The notes under the pieces were generated by a model. The model saw nothing but the letters and a program-made list of their open reading frames with translations, did no database searches and was not told the DNA's origin. A stretch of DNA of 64,000 bases from Bacteroidales bacterium (lineage in GTDB: Bacteria > Bacteroidota > Bacteroidia > Bacteroidales > UBA932), in NCBI GenBank assembly GCA_017550525.1, contig JAFZOU010000014.1, forward strand, positions 18,022 to 82,021, written 5' to 3'. Position 1 is the stretch's first letter, and the number at the start of each line of letters is the position of its first letter. Both the position numbers and the translations under genes were made by a program. Positions 1 through 9,700 of the stretch are shown piece by piece.

Positions 1-1
1 C

Positions 2-367
2 CACATCATGCACCTTTTCAAGACCCTCAAGACCAAGAAGGAAGTTCACTTCTTCTACGGCGCCCGCGCCCTTGTGGAAGCCTTCTACCTGGAAGATTTC
101 GCAGAAATCGAGAAAGATTTCCCCAACTTCCACTTCCATCTTGCCCTTGACCGTCCGGATCCCGCAGCAGACGCTGCAGGCGTGAAATACACCGCCGGTT
201 TCGTTCACAACGTGATGAACGAGACCTACCTCAAGGACCACGAGGCCCCGGAGGACATCAAGTACTTCATGTGCGGTCCGCCCATGATGACAAAGTGCGT
301 ATGTGACCTCCTGGACAGCCTTGGAGTTGCCCCTGAGAGCATCCTCTTCGATAACTTCGGAGGTTAG
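2..367 (+). CDS. nqrF: NqrF, C-terminal part (Na+-translocating NADH:quinone reductase subunit F)
   Basis: The 5' end is outside the window; the reading frame is open from base 2. The visible ~120 residues are the end of the FAD/NADH-binding ferredoxin-reductase domain of NqrF, the subunit that takes electrons from NADH in the membrane Na+-pumping NQR complex. Seen: 'FFYGAR' near the start (family YGARS motif), 'HNVMNETYL', the nicotinamide-binding 'CGPPMM', and the family ending 'FDNFGG'. NqrF is normally the last gene of the nqrABCDEF operon, and a strong terminator follows directly, which fits. The only uncertainty is the missing N-terminal 2Fe-2S part. Confidence 0.93.
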   Translation, partial: HIMHLFKTLKTKKEVHFFYGARALVEAFYLEDFAEIEKDFPNFHFHLALDRPDPAADAAGVKYTAGFVHNVMNETYLKDHEAPEDIKYFMCGPPMMTKCVCDLLDSLGVAPESILFDNFGG

Positions 368-388
368 CAGTCTCCACTCCTCAATGAA

Positions 389-417
389 GCCGGCCCCCTT
401 GCGGGACCGGTTTTTTT
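389..417 (+). terminator. Rho-independent terminator after nqrF
   Basis: A GC-rich hairpin (CCGGCCCC / GGGACCGG, loop TTGC) is followed by seven T. It lies 22 bp after the nqrF stop and ends that operon. Confidence 0.8.
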
Positions 418-512
418 ATCACAAAAAACAGAAACTTTTTTTGTGTTTTTCCCCTTGAAACGTAAAAACTTTGCGTTTTATCACGTGAAACAACACTTTT
501 TTTCAAGGGATG

Positions 513-544
513 CTTGGTTGACGGCTGATTGAGAGATAGTTTTG
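513..544 (+). promoter_or_regulatory. Bacteroides-type promoter for the fimbrial pair
   Basis: The -7 box TAGTTTTG at 537-544 matches TAnnTTTG exactly. A CTTG at 513-516 lies 20 bp upstream and can serve as the -33 box. The start site would be about 551, some 45 bp before the ATG at 596. Confidence 0.5.
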
Positions 545-595
545 CTTCCGGACTTTTGTTGTAAACCGATGACCAGATTAACACATACAGGCCGG

Positions 596-1561
596 ATGTC
601 TTTCCTAATTACCGTCATCAGAAATCTATTTGCACGCCGCCCGTCTGCGGCAATATTGGCTGCACTCTTGCAGTATCCGGCCTTTTTTTGCTGCACACCC
701 ATCCCCGCCCCGGCAAAAAGAATTGCGGCGGGAGAATATATAGATGTATTCTTTTTTGATACGCTGTCCCCCCAGGACCTGGACTCATACCAGCGTCTGA
801 AGGCCGGCGACGTCCTCTACGCCATGTCATCCGTTGGGCCCAAACGTGTGGTGGCCCTCTCCGTAGGTACAAAGGACGCAATGACCTGGGCCGATATCCG
901 TACCTACGCAGACCTCTGCAAGTACCGCTTCTCCCTGAAGGAGGATTCCCCGGAAAAACCGCTGATGGCCGGAGAGGCCGTCCTGGATGACGGAATCTCA
1001 CGCGTAGCGGACCTCGATATGAAGACCTCTCTTGCAAGGGTTGTCCTTGGGAGTGTTGCATGCGACTTCTCAGACACGCCGTACACAGGTTACGGCTTTG
1101 ACAACAAGCTTATATATCTGCAGTACGCGGGCGTGGAAGCAAGACCCTTCGGCCCGGGTCAGGAAGTTCCGCTCTCAACGATAAACCAGGGCTGGCTGGA
1201 CAGTGCTGCCGTTATGTCGTTCCCAAGGCCGCAGATGCTTCTCCAGAAAGGCCTTGGTAATATCTGGAGGCAGAGGGTCATGGATGAAAGGGTATTCTGG
1301 TGCTATGGGAACGATGTTGATACATCGGCCCTTGGGAGGCCCGTGACAAGGCTAGTTATGGATGGATATGTTGGAGAACATCACTGCTACTACCCTATAG
1401 ACCTGCCACGGTTAAGGGCCGGTGAAACCATGAGACTGGATGTCACTTTGAGAAGGATGGGAACGCCAGACCCGGACATCCCTGCCAGCGGAGAAATGAT
1501 ATCGCTTGAAACCAAAACTATTCCATGGAATATCAGGGATGGTAGAGAGGAGATTTTTTGA
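596..1561 (+). CDS. FimB/Mfa2-like fimbrial anchor lipoprotein
   Basis: A secreted protein of about 321 aa. From the ATG at 596 it has a hydrophobic stretch (AAILAALL) and then 'FFCCTP', a plausible lipobox. The body has the pattern of Mfa2/FimB-type fimbrial anchoring subunits: 'YIDVFFFD' right after the lipobox, 'LDSYQR', then two beta-rich domains. These proteins hold Bacteroidales type V fimbriae in the outer membrane. In-frame ATGs at 542 and 569 also exist; 596 is preferred because it places the hydrophobic core correctly. The stop overlaps the next start (TGATG), so the two genes are translationally coupled. Family assignment rests on pattern, not alignment. Confidence 0.6.
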   Translation: MSFLITVIRNLFARRPSAAILAALLQYPAFFCCTPIPAPAKRIAAGEYIDVFFFDTLSPQDLDSYQRLKAGDVLYAMSSVGPKRVVALSVGTKDAMTWADIRTYADLCKYRFSLKEDSPEKPLMAGEAVLDDGISRVADLDMKTSLARVVLGSVACDFSDTPYTGYGFDNKLIYLQYAGVEARPFGPGQEVPLSTINQGWLDSAAVMSFPRPQMLLQKGLGNIWRQRVMDERVFWCYGNDVDTSALGRPVTRLVMDGYVGEHHCYYPIDLPRLRAGETMRLDVTLRRMGTPDPDIPASGEMISLETKTIPWNIRDGREEIF

Positions 1562-2481
1562 TGGGAAGAGGGGTTAGATGGTTAATAATTTTGCTTGCGG
1601 CCGCATGTACGCGTGTGGAGAGGCCTTCCAGTGAGGTTTCCATAACCCTCCTCACTCCTGGCCTCCACACGCGTTCAAGCGACCCTGATGAGGCCCTCAT
1701 AACGGACTATAACCTATATATATACAACAGCTTCGGCCTTTTGGAAAAGAAGGCCTATGTGCCAAGGAGAGACTTTTCAGGTGAGGCGATGTCGGTATCG
1801 GCCCGACTACTGAAGGATGCCCCGTACGTAGTACTTGCTGCTGCAAATCTTGGGTATGAGCTGAACTTCGGGACAATTGAAGAAGCCCTCTCATACCGCT
1901 ACCACATGGCTTATCCGGATGAATTCTCCCAGGGGATGCCAATGGCCGCATATATGGATGAAGCCGTTGCCGGGAATGACGCAAAGATAGAGGTGAGACT
2001 GGAGCGGCTCATGTCAAGGGTAGACTTAAGGATTGACCGCCGTAGCCTCAACCAGGATGTATCCATACGTGTAACGTCCGTGCAGGTGTGTAACCAGGCA
2101 TCTTCCGTTGTCCTTTTTGGAGAGAGCCGCGTGGAATCCTGGGGCCAGATCTTCACTGAAGGGTACTTAAAGACTGGCCAGGACGTCTACAATCTCAATC
2201 ATGAGGCCCTTGACGGCATAAGCGGGACTCTCCCCCTTTACCTTCTTGAAAGCGGCCCCGGCGGCCTGGTGCAGCCATATATAGAGATTAAGGCCGATTA
2301 CCACTCTTCCTCCTGCCACACCCGGCCAGGAGAGTCACTGGTATATCGCTTTTACATAACTGAAGAGGAGGGTACGGAACGGAACTGCCTATACCCCATA
2401 ATATTCAAACCAACCGGCACGGGACTGGAATGCACGGACGGGTGGAGGCTTGATAAGGAGGCGATCTCTACAGCATTTTAG
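1561..2481 (+). CDS. Fimbrillin-like lipoprotein
   Basis: About 306 aa with an SPII signal ('LIILLAAACTR'). The mature part resembles fimbrillin-fold proteins: 'NLYIYNSFGLLEKK' (first strand pair of the N-terminal domain), 'YVVLAAANLG', 'MPMAAYMDE', 'LERLMSRVDLRI', then a C-terminal beta-domain with 'YPIIFKPTGTGLECTDGW'. These short phrases are typical of FimA/Mfa1 and related tip or accessory subunits. It starts at the ATG overlapping the stop of the upstream Mfa2-like gene. It is convergent with rfbD and overlaps it by 14 bp. No other fimbrial genes flank the pair, so it may be a reduced or orphan locus. Function beyond 'fimbrial-type surface protein' is not shown. Confidence 0.6.
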   Translation: MGRGVRWLIILLAAACTRVERPSSEVSITLLTPGLHTRSSDPDEALITDYNLYIYNSFGLLEKKAYVPRRDFSGEAMSVSARLLKDAPYVVLAAANLGYELNFGTIEEALSYRYHMAYPDEFSQGMPMAAYMDEAVAGNDAKIEVRLERLMSRVDLRIDRRSLNQDVSIRVTSVQVCNQASSVVLFGESRVESWGQIFTEGYLKTGQDVYNLNHEALDGISGTLPLYLLESGPGGLVQPYIEIKADYHSSSCHTRPGESLVYRFYITEEEGTERNCLYPIIFKPTGTGLECTDGWRLDKEAISTAF

Positions 2482-3307
2482 AAAGGCACTCCCTGAGTGA
2501 GTCCGTCCAGTAAGGGATGCTGAGGCCAAATGTTTCCTTGACCAAAGTTTTGTCCAGGACGGAATATGCGGGCCGATGCACCTTTGAAGGGAATTCCCAG
2601 GAATGGCAGGGCTTGATTTGGCATGAAGTGTGGCCGGACAGCTGTGATATGGCCTTTGCGAAGTCATACCAGGAGCATACGCCCTCATTGCTGTAATTGA
2701 AGATACCCTCAACAGGGGCCTCAAGGATGCGTATGATGGCAGCGGCAAGGTCACCGGCATACGTTGGGGTCCCAACCTGGTCAAAGACCACATTGAGCAC
2801 CGGCCTTTTGGCCGTAAGCTCAAGCATGGTTTTCACAAAGTTCTTACCATATGGGCTGTAAAGCCACGATGTACGGATAATAATATGACGCACACCAGAA
2901 CGCAGTATGGCTTCCTCTCCATGAAGTTTTGTAAGTCCGTAGACTCCTGTTGGTGTGCCTTTGCGATCCTCCTTGCAGGGAGTATTGTACGGCTCCTTAC
3001 CAAAAACATAATCAGTGGATATATGCAGAAGAAGCCCCCCAACTTCCTTCATGGCAATTGCCAGATTCTGAGTAGCCGTAGCATTGAGGAGCTCTGCAAG
3101 ATTATAATTATCTTCTGCCGCCTCTACATTTGTGAATCCTGCGCAGTTCACAATGGCCTCTACCTTCTCCCTCGCCACAAGGGTACGAACAGCCTGAAGG
3201 TCTGTTATATCCAGTTCCTCAATATCCGTGTAGATGAAATTATCCGGAGACAGATCCTGGATGGAACAACCCAACTGGCCTTTTGCACCTGTTACTAATA
3301 CCTTCAT
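2468..3307 (-). CDS. rfbD: dTDP-4-dehydrorhamnose reductase
   Basis: 279 aa, full length for RfbD/RmlD. It performs the last step of dTDP-L-rhamnose synthesis, NADPH-dependent reduction of dTDP-4-keto-L-rhamnose. Seen: N-terminal Rossmann glycine motif 'GAKGQLG' (residues ~7-13), 'NCAGFTNVEAAE', 'STDYVFG', and the SDR catalytic pair Y-x3-K in 'YGLTKLHGE'. The start overlaps the stop of rfbC by 4 bp, so the two are one operon on the minus strand. The product feeds the surface polysaccharide made by the neighbouring glycosyltransferases. Confidence 0.93.
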   Translation of the reverse strand: MKVLVTGAKGQLGCSIQDLSPDNFIYTDIEELDITDLQAVRTLVAREKVEAIVNCAGFTNVEAAEDNYNLAELLNATATQNLAIAMKEVGGLLLHISTDYVFGKEPYNTPCKEDRKGTPTGVYGLTKLHGEEAILRSGVRHIIIRTSWLYSPYGKNFVKTMLELTAKRPVLNVVFDQVGTPTYAGDLAAAIIRILEAPVEGIFNYSNEGVCSWYDFAKAISQLSGHTSCQIKPCHSWEFPSKVHRPAYSVLDKTLVKETFGLSIPYWTDSLRECLSKML

Positions 3308-3882
3308 CTGCCGTAATAATCTATGGAATAGTCAAAAAGGTCCGTGACCTCTGATAGAAGCGGATGATGCTTATCCTTCTCCGAGAGGATAATATCCTCA
3401 GGGGGTAATCCCCAGTCTATGCCGAGTGCGGGGTCATTCCAGGCAATGGCGCCTTCCTTCGAAGGCTCATAAAAAGCATCGCACTTATACTGGAAGACGG
3501 CCTCCGGGCTAAGCACGGCAAAACCGTGGGCAAAGCCGCGGGGCACAAAGAACTGACGGTGATTCTCTCCTGAAAGTTCACAGGCAACATGCTTCCCAAA
3601 CCACGGAGAGCCGCGCCTGATATCCACTACAACATCCAGCACACGGCCGCTTACAACCCTCACAAGTTTGCTTTGGGAAAAGAGCCCTTTCTGATAATGA
3701 AGTCCCCTGACAACGCCATAAGTACTCCTGCTTTCATTATCCTGGACAAAGTTGACAGGACCCACAAGGGAGTCAAAATCTCTCTTGTTCCAGCTTTCCA
3801 TGAAATAACCGCGGCTGTCTCCAAAAACCCTGGGTTCAAGGATAAGGACTCCGGGAATCTCTGTTTGAATTACCTCTATCAT
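3304..3882 (-). CDS. rfbC: dTDP-4-dehydrorhamnose 3,5-epimerase
   Basis: 192 aa, usual size of RfbC/RmlC. This cupin enzyme converts dTDP-4-keto-6-deoxyglucose to dTDP-4-keto-L-rhamnose. Seen: 'FGDSRGYFMESW', 'NESRSTYGVVRGLHYQ' with the catalytic His, 'DVVVDIRRGSP', 'VPRGFAHGF', and 'YKCDAFYEP' with the catalytic Tyr. It is first of the rfbC-rfbD pair (4-bp overlap). rfbA and rfbB are not in the window. A divergent glycosyltransferase starts 56 bp away. Confidence 0.94.
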   Translation of the reverse strand: MIEVIQTEIPGVLILEPRVFGDSRGYFMESWNKRDFDSLVGPVNFVQDNESRSTYGVVRGLHYQKGLFSQSKLVRVVSGRVLDVVVDIRRGSPWFGKHVACELSGENHRQFFVPRGFAHGFAVLSPEAVFQYKCDAFYEPSKEGAIAWNDPALGIDWGLPPEDIILSEKDKHHPLLSEVTDLFDYSIDYYGR

Positions 3883-3937
3883 CTGTGCCTTTTAATTCTT
3901 GCAAATATACGAAAATATCCGTATCATTGCATCCTGT

Positions 3938-5056
3938 ATGCCTACAATAGCTTTTATAAACAAAGGATTCCCGGAGGGCGGCGTTGCCCGCGTAACAATA
4001 GACATTGCCCGCTATTGTAAAAAACACGCGCCTGAATTCAAGATCGTTATACTTGGGAAACGCATCCTCCCCATCCCGGAAGACATCCAGGACCTCATAG
4101 TAGGAGCCTATCCGGGCCTGAATGTCTACCAGAATGCCCTTAAGGCCGGGGCCGATATAATAGTAGCCTGCTCAACAACGCTCAAAGAGGCACCGGAAGC
4201 CCGCAAGAGGGGTATCAAGGTCATCTATGCAAACCACGGTGAATCATTCACTGACAAATACGCAATCCTGAGTCACCGAAAACAGCGGAAACTCCTCTGG
4301 CACCTCCTGTACAAAAGGAAGTTCCAGGACGGCACCCTTGCACTCAGGATGGCCCAGGACAGGGTTATCCGCAATTATCTTAACAGCGACGCCTATGTAG
4401 TGCTCTGTGAGGGCTATAAGAATGAAACCCTTGCAGTTCTCCCCCCGGAAGATACTCCCCGTCATATCCTTGCCATCAACAACCCGGAATACCCTGTTGA
4501 GAATCCCAATCTCAAAAAAGAGAAGATAATCCTTTTCAGCGGCCGCCTCAACGACTACGACAAAGCCCCGGACCGCCTCATGAGAATATGGGCCAAGGTC
4601 CAGGACCAGTTGCCGGACTACACTCTTGAAATAGTTGGAGACGGCCCCGAGAGGGCTAATCTGGAAAACCAGGCGGCAGAATTGGGTCTGAAGAACTTCC
4701 GTTTTGAAGGTTGGACAAGGGATGTCTCTCCCTGGTATGAGAAGGCCGATATCCTTTGCCTCGTTTCCAGGACTGAAGGCTGGCCTCTCTGCGTATCTGA
4801 GGCCCTTGCCCACGGCGTCATTCCCGTGGCATTCAACTGCTCTGCTGGCGTGAATGAGCTCCTGGAAGGCACCGGATTTCCAGTTCCGCCCGCAGACGAA
4901 GATCTGTTTGCGGAGACTCTTGTCAAGGCAGCCCGCCTTACAGAAGGAGAGAAGCTGGAACTGAGGGAAAAAGGCATAGCCAAAGCCGCCTCCCTGGACC
5001 CTGACACAATCTGTGAAAAATGGGTGAACCTCTTTAGAGAAGTACTTTCAAAATAA
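3938..5056 (+). CDS. GT4-type glycosyltransferase
   Basis: About 372 aa, GT-B fold. N-terminal donor/acceptor domain starts 'MPTIAFINKGFPEGGVARV'; the C-terminal domain begins with 'KIILFSGRLNDYDKAPDRL' and has 'LEIVGDGPE', 'FEGWTRDV' and the E-x7-E motif in 'SRTEGWPLCVSEALAHG' that binds the nucleotide-sugar. It likely adds a sugar to a surface polysaccharide or lipid-linked glycan; the sugar cannot be deduced. The ATG at 3938 is chosen over an upstream TTG at 3899 because it directly precedes the first beta strand. It converges with the next glycosyltransferase, overlapping by 23 bp. Confidence 0.88.
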   Translation: MPTIAFINKGFPEGGVARVTIDIARYCKKHAPEFKIVILGKRILPIPEDIQDLIVGAYPGLNVYQNALKAGADIIVACSTTLKEAPEARKRGIKVIYANHGESFTDKYAILSHRKQRKLLWHLLYKRKFQDGTLALRMAQDRVIRNYLNSDAYVVLCEGYKNETLAVLPPEDTPRHILAINNPEYPVENPNLKKEKIILFSGRLNDYDKAPDRLMRIWAKVQDQLPDYTLEIVGDGPERANLENQAAELGLKNFRFEGWTRDVSPWYEKADILCLVSRTEGWPLCVSEALAHGVIPVAFNCSAGVNELLEGTGFPVPPADEDLFAETLVKAARLTEGEKLELREKGIAKAASLDPDTICEKWVNLFREVLSK

Positions 5057-5930
5057 GCTGCCTGTGCAGTTTCAGGGCGCAGTCCCATTTTATGGGGAAA
5101 GCCTTTGCCGCCTCCTTCAGATAAGGGCGTTCCGTAAAGATAGTCCTGTCCTCCGTGAATGCCACCCAGGTGCTTCTCAGGATAAAATCGGCCTCAAAAT
5201 CCTTTACTGGAGAGTCTTCCCTACCCTTCCAATACTCATAGAGGTCCAGAAAGTTTCTGGCGCTCTGGCCTCTTCGTACGCTGGTCTTAACCCTTGATGC
5301 AGAATCCGGATTGTCCCTCCTGTACATATAGAGTGGCTCCGGAATAAGGACAAGGGTACTGGCGCGGGCAAGAAGCTGACCGCTAAGGACCATATCCTCA
5401 TGCATATTGAAACGAGGCCAGAATAACTCTGAGGCGTAAAGGCTGCGCTTCATAAGCTTGTTGCACATAAAACCGTGTGAGTGGAAGCGCAGCATCTGGG
5501 CCTGATAAAGATGAGGGTCACCGTAATCCTTATCCCTGGAGATATGGAAACTGCCATCGGCCTTTACTTTCTTGACGTAGTAGTGAATTACGTCGGCATC
5601 GGTCTCCATTGCCTTACGGGCAAGTTTTTCAACGGCCCCCGGCACAATCCAGTCATCGGAATCCACGTGCATGATATAGTCTCCGGAAGCAACCTCTACT
5701 CCGCTTTTACGGGCCTGCGGAAGACCGCCGTTAGGCTTATTCACAATCTTCACATTCCGGCCCGGGAACTCTTCCAGGACGGATTGAAGCACTTCCATAC
5801 TACGGTCCGGTGTACCGTCGTTGACAAAGACAAACTCTGTGTCCTTCCAGCTTTGGGACAGAAGTGAACGCGCGCACTGGCCGATATAAGCCTCGACGCC
5901 ATATATGGGGACTATTATAGAGATTGTCAT
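5034..5930 (-). CDS. GT2-family glycosyltransferase
   Basis: 298 aa. Starts 'MTISIIVPIYGVEAYIGQC', the classic GT-A opening, followed by 'FVNDGTPDRS' (nucleotide site), 'KPNGGLPQARKSG' and the metal-binding 'HVDSDDW' at ~91-97. 'NMHEDMVLSGQLLARA' resembles the ED motif near the catalytic base. It transfers one sugar in surface glycan assembly; donor unknown. It overlaps the stop of the preceding minus-strand gene by 4 bp, so uvrA, the next transferase and this gene form one transcription unit. Confidence 0.9.
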   Translation of the reverse strand: MTISIIVPIYGVEAYIGQCARSLLSQSWKDTEFVFVNDGTPDRSMEVLQSVLEEFPGRNVKIVNKPNGGLPQARKSGVEVASGDYIMHVDSDDWIVPGAVEKLARKAMETDADVIHYYVKKVKADGSFHISRDKDYGDPHLYQAQMLRFHSHGFMCNKLMKRSLYASELFWPRFNMHEDMVLSGQLLARASTLVLIPEPLYMYRRDNPDSASRVKTSVRRGQSARNFLDLYEYWKGREDSPVKDFEADFILRSTWVAFTEDRTIFTERPYLKEAAKAFPIKWDCALKLHRQLILKVLL

Positions 5931-6766
5931 ACCACGTCTTCAAAACGGGGAGGTATGGCCACAATTATCTTGAGGCCGAACATTGCAGGCTTGTTCCAGG
6001 CATACGGCGGGCGAACAAGGGTCTGGCAGAAACGGGCGAACCGTACCCAGGTCTCAAACTTCCTGGCAGGGAGTTCCGTCACAAGACGGATGGCGCGGGA
6101 ACGCTTCTTCATATGCTTTCCCCAGCCCTGTTTCAGGCGGTCCTTGTCATTGAAACGGTCTTCCAGACGCTTCTGGTCAAAGTAGCCGAAATGGAAGAGG
6201 TACAGGTCTTTTGCAATGTGGAAATTCTTTCCCTTGATACGGTGGAAACCGCTGCCCCAGGTAAGGGGCTCGGAGAGGATTGAAGGCTTGGTGTAACGCG
6301 TCCCAAGCTGGGCATAATGCCTCTGCTGCAGGAAAGGAATCTCATCTGTGATATCTCCCTCAACGCCAATCTTCTGGCCGAAATCAAGGCCAAGGGCAGA
6401 GCAAGAGCCCTTTATCTTGAGTTCGCTCAGATACTCTACAAGCGTCTTTCCAAGTTTAGGGTCCACCACTATGAATTCATCGGCATCAACCCCTATCACA
6501 AGATCGTAACCGCCGGAAAGGAGTTCCGCCGCCTTCCAGGAAAGGAACTGCAGGCGGCCCTTTTCCGCCTCCACAACCTTCTTGCCGATTTTTGGAACCT
6601 TGAAAGCGTTGGTTCCGCGGCAGAAGTCTCCAATTTCCTGATCCACCCCGTCATAGTAGATATACAGATGATCCTTCCCTCCAAGTTCCCGGGAATAGTA
6701 CTGGACCCACTTGCGAAGGTAGAAATCGTCGTTACGGACCATGGTTATGGCTGCAATCTTTTTCAT
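5927..6766 (-). CDS. GT2/GT92-like glycosyltransferase
   Basis: 279 aa. The N-terminus 'IAAITMVRNDDFYLRKWVQYY' and 'YIYYDGVDQE' follow the pattern of the glycosyltransferase 2-4 / GT92-like group, and 'VIGVDADEF' supplies the DxD metal site. It also has 'GSGFHRIKGKNFHIAKDLYLFHFGY', a typical late His-rich segment of the group. It is sandwiched by 4-bp overlaps between uvrA upstream and a GT2 downstream, which implies co-transcription. Acceptor and donor are unknown. Confidence 0.82.
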   Translation of the reverse strand: MKKIAAITMVRNDDFYLRKWVQYYSRELGGKDHLYIYYDGVDQEIGDFCRGTNAFKVPKIGKKVVEAEKGRLQFLSWKAAELLSGGYDLVIGVDADEFIVVDPKLGKTLVEYLSELKIKGSCSALGLDFGQKIGVEGDITDEIPFLQQRHYAQLGTRYTKPSILSEPLTWGSGFHRIKGKNFHIAKDLYLFHFGYFDQKRLEDRFNDKDRLKQGWGKHMKKRSRAIRLVTELPARKFETWVRFARFCQTLVRPPYAWNKPAMFGLKIIVAIPPRFEDVV

Positions 6767-9700
6767 AGGTATTTTGCTGTAAATGTTTTTCCCTGTTTCT
6801 TAAGGTCTTCGGGAGTGCCCTCAAACACCACTTCTCCTCCCCTGTCGCCGGCGTCCGGACCAAGGTCTATCACCCAGTCTGCCGCCCTTATCACATCCAG
6901 GTTATGCTCCACCACAAGCACTGTGTGACCCTTGCCGATAAGCGCGTCAAAGGCCTTGAGGAGTTTCTGGACATCGTGAAAATGAAGGCCGGTTGTGGGC
7001 TCATCGAAGATAAAGAGAATCTTGTCCCTGGAGCCGTCACTGATGGAGAGGAAGTACGCCAGCTTGATTCGCTGGCTCTCGCCTCCGGAGAGTGTACTGG
7101 ACGGCTGTCCGAGTTTTATGTATCCAAGGCCCACGTCAACAAGCGGCTGCAGCTTCTGGGCTATTGCAATGGCCTCAGGCTCCTTCTGGGCGCCAAAGAA
7201 AGCGATTGCTTCATCTACGCTGAGGTCCAGGATATCGCTAACGTTTAGGCCCTTGTAGTTCACTTCCAGGATTTCCGGCTTGAAGCGCTTGCCGCCGCAG
7301 GACTCGCACACCATGGTTACATCGGCCATGAACTGCATGCCTATCTTCACAAAGCCATCTCCCTGGCATTCAGGGCACCTTCCGCCCTCCTGGTTGAAGG
7401 AGAAATATGATGGAGTGAAGCCGTTGATGCGGGCATACTGCTGCTGGGACAGGAGCTTACGTATGTCGTCGTAGACCTTGAGATAGGTGACGGCGTTTGA
7501 GCGGGAACTCTTGCCGATGGGGTTCTGGTCCACGTACTCCACGCGCGTTATGCGGCTGAGGTCCCCTTCCAGGCCCTTGAACGTGCCCGGGACATCTCCT
7601 GTCTCATTGAGACGGCGGTGCATGGCTGGGTAAAGGATGTCCCCAACAAGGGAACTCTTTCCGCTTCCGGAAACCCCGCTCACCACGGTGAAAACGTTGA
7701 GCGGGATCCTTACATCAATATCCTTGAGGTTGTTCTGCATGGCGCCCTTTATGGTGATGGAGTACCTCCAGGGGTTCTTTTCCCGCTGGTACTGCTGACG
7801 TTGGCCAAAAAGGTACTGCAGGGTAAGAGATGGCCGGTCGGGGCCGGCCATGACGGCCTTGGCGTCATGCCTGACGGTTTTACCGTCATTCCCGACGTGA
7901 TCGGGAATCTTACCTTCAAAGACCACCTCTCCGCCATTGATACCGGCCCTTGGACCAAGGTCAATGAGGTAATCGGCCGCCTTAATGATTTCAGGGTCAT
8001 GCTCCACAACCACAACGGTGTTTCCAATGTCTCTCAGACGCCTAAGAACCGCAATGAGCCTGTCCGTATCCCTTGGATGAAGGCCGATGGAAGGCTCATC
8101 CAGGATATACATGGACCCCACCAGGGAGCTTCCAAGGGCCGTCACAAGGTTCACCCTCTGGCTTTCACCGCCGGAAAGCGTATTCATGGTGCGGCTGAGG
8201 GTGAGATACCCAAGGCCCACGTCCTCTATGCACTGAAGGCGGTAGCGGATTTCCTCTATGGTTTTGCCGGCTATTGCCTGCTCCGTTTCAGTAAGGGATT
8301 GCCGGTCTGGGCCGGCAATGACGTCAAACCACTTGAGGAGTTCCTCCACGGTCATGGAGAGCAGGTCATGGATGGTCTTTCCCGCTATTTTCACGTACAG
8401 GGCCTCCTTTCGGAGACGGCTGCCGCCGCACGCAGAGCAGGTGGTCCTGCCGCTGTATCGGCTTAACATATACTTGTACTGGATCTTGTAGCGGTTACTC
8501 TCCACCCACTCGAAGAACTGGTCTATGCCGCAGTATGCGTCAGGGTCCTCGTAGTCACCGCGATATGTCCAGATAATGCGTTTCTGCTCCTCCGTGAGCT
8601 TGCAGTACGGTTCAAATATGGAAATGCCAAGTCTCTCGGCATTCTTTATGAGCTGATCCTTGAACCAACTCATCTTCTCCCCTCTCCAGCAGGCTATGGC
8701 TCCGTCGTAGATGCTCTTTGTCTTGTCCGGCACCACAAGGTCCTCGCTTATGCCGATTATCTTCCCAAGGCCTCCGCACACGGGGCACGCCCCCAGCGGG
8801 CTGTTGAAGCTGAAAAGGTATTCATCCGGCCGCCTGAACGTGATCCCGTCCAGTTCAAACCTGGCGCAGAACCTGACAAGGCCGGAGGAGATAGGGGTGT
8901 CAGAATCCCTGGCCACCCTCGGCCGAACCACCCCAAAAATCGACCGATTTTCGGGGGCCCCGGATTCTAACCCTTCGAGGGGCCCGCTGGCGCAGCCAGT
9001 GGGAGGGGTCGGCGCAGCCGACGATTCGGACACCCCTGTCTCCTCCGGCCTCACCCACAGCGCCATATCACCGTTGCCTTTATCGAAGGCTGTTTGGACG
9101 GAGGCATGAAGGCGGGCGCGTAGGTCATCGTCAAGGGTGCCGGTAGTTTTGACACGGTCTACAAGGAGCATCAGGCCGGCAGGGTATGCGCCGTCCATAC
9201 GGAGGACGTCCTCAATCTGGAGAATAGAGGAATCGGCAGGATTGAAAAGGCGGCCGAAACCCTCTTCCTTGAGGGCAAGGAGATACTCAACTTTGTCCTG
9301 ACGGGAGTTCCAGCCTATATCGGAGAGAATATATACCGCCCTGGGAGTGCCGTCACTTAGAAAATCCAGCACATCCTTCACGGAGTGGGCCTTCACTTCA
9401 CCGCCGCTGACGGGCGAATATGTGCGGCCGATACGGGCAAACAGGAGCCTCAGGAAATCATATATTTCCGTTGTGGTGGCAACGGTGGAGCGGGGGTTCT
9501 TGATGTTCACCTTCTGCTCTATGGCTATTGCCGGAGGGATGCCCTCGATTATGTCTACGTCCGGTTTTGACATACGCCCAAGGAACTGGCGGGCGTAGGA
9601 GGAAAGGCTTTCGGCAAAGCGGCGCTGTCCCTCGGCGAAGAGGGTGTCGAAGGCCAGGGAACTCTTTCCGCTGCCGGAAACGCCGGTGATGACCACAAGT

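Noticed and set aside
618-1061. Long open frame opposite the Mfa2-like gene
   Set aside because: Arg/Pro/Gly-rich shadow of the real gene, without start context or family.
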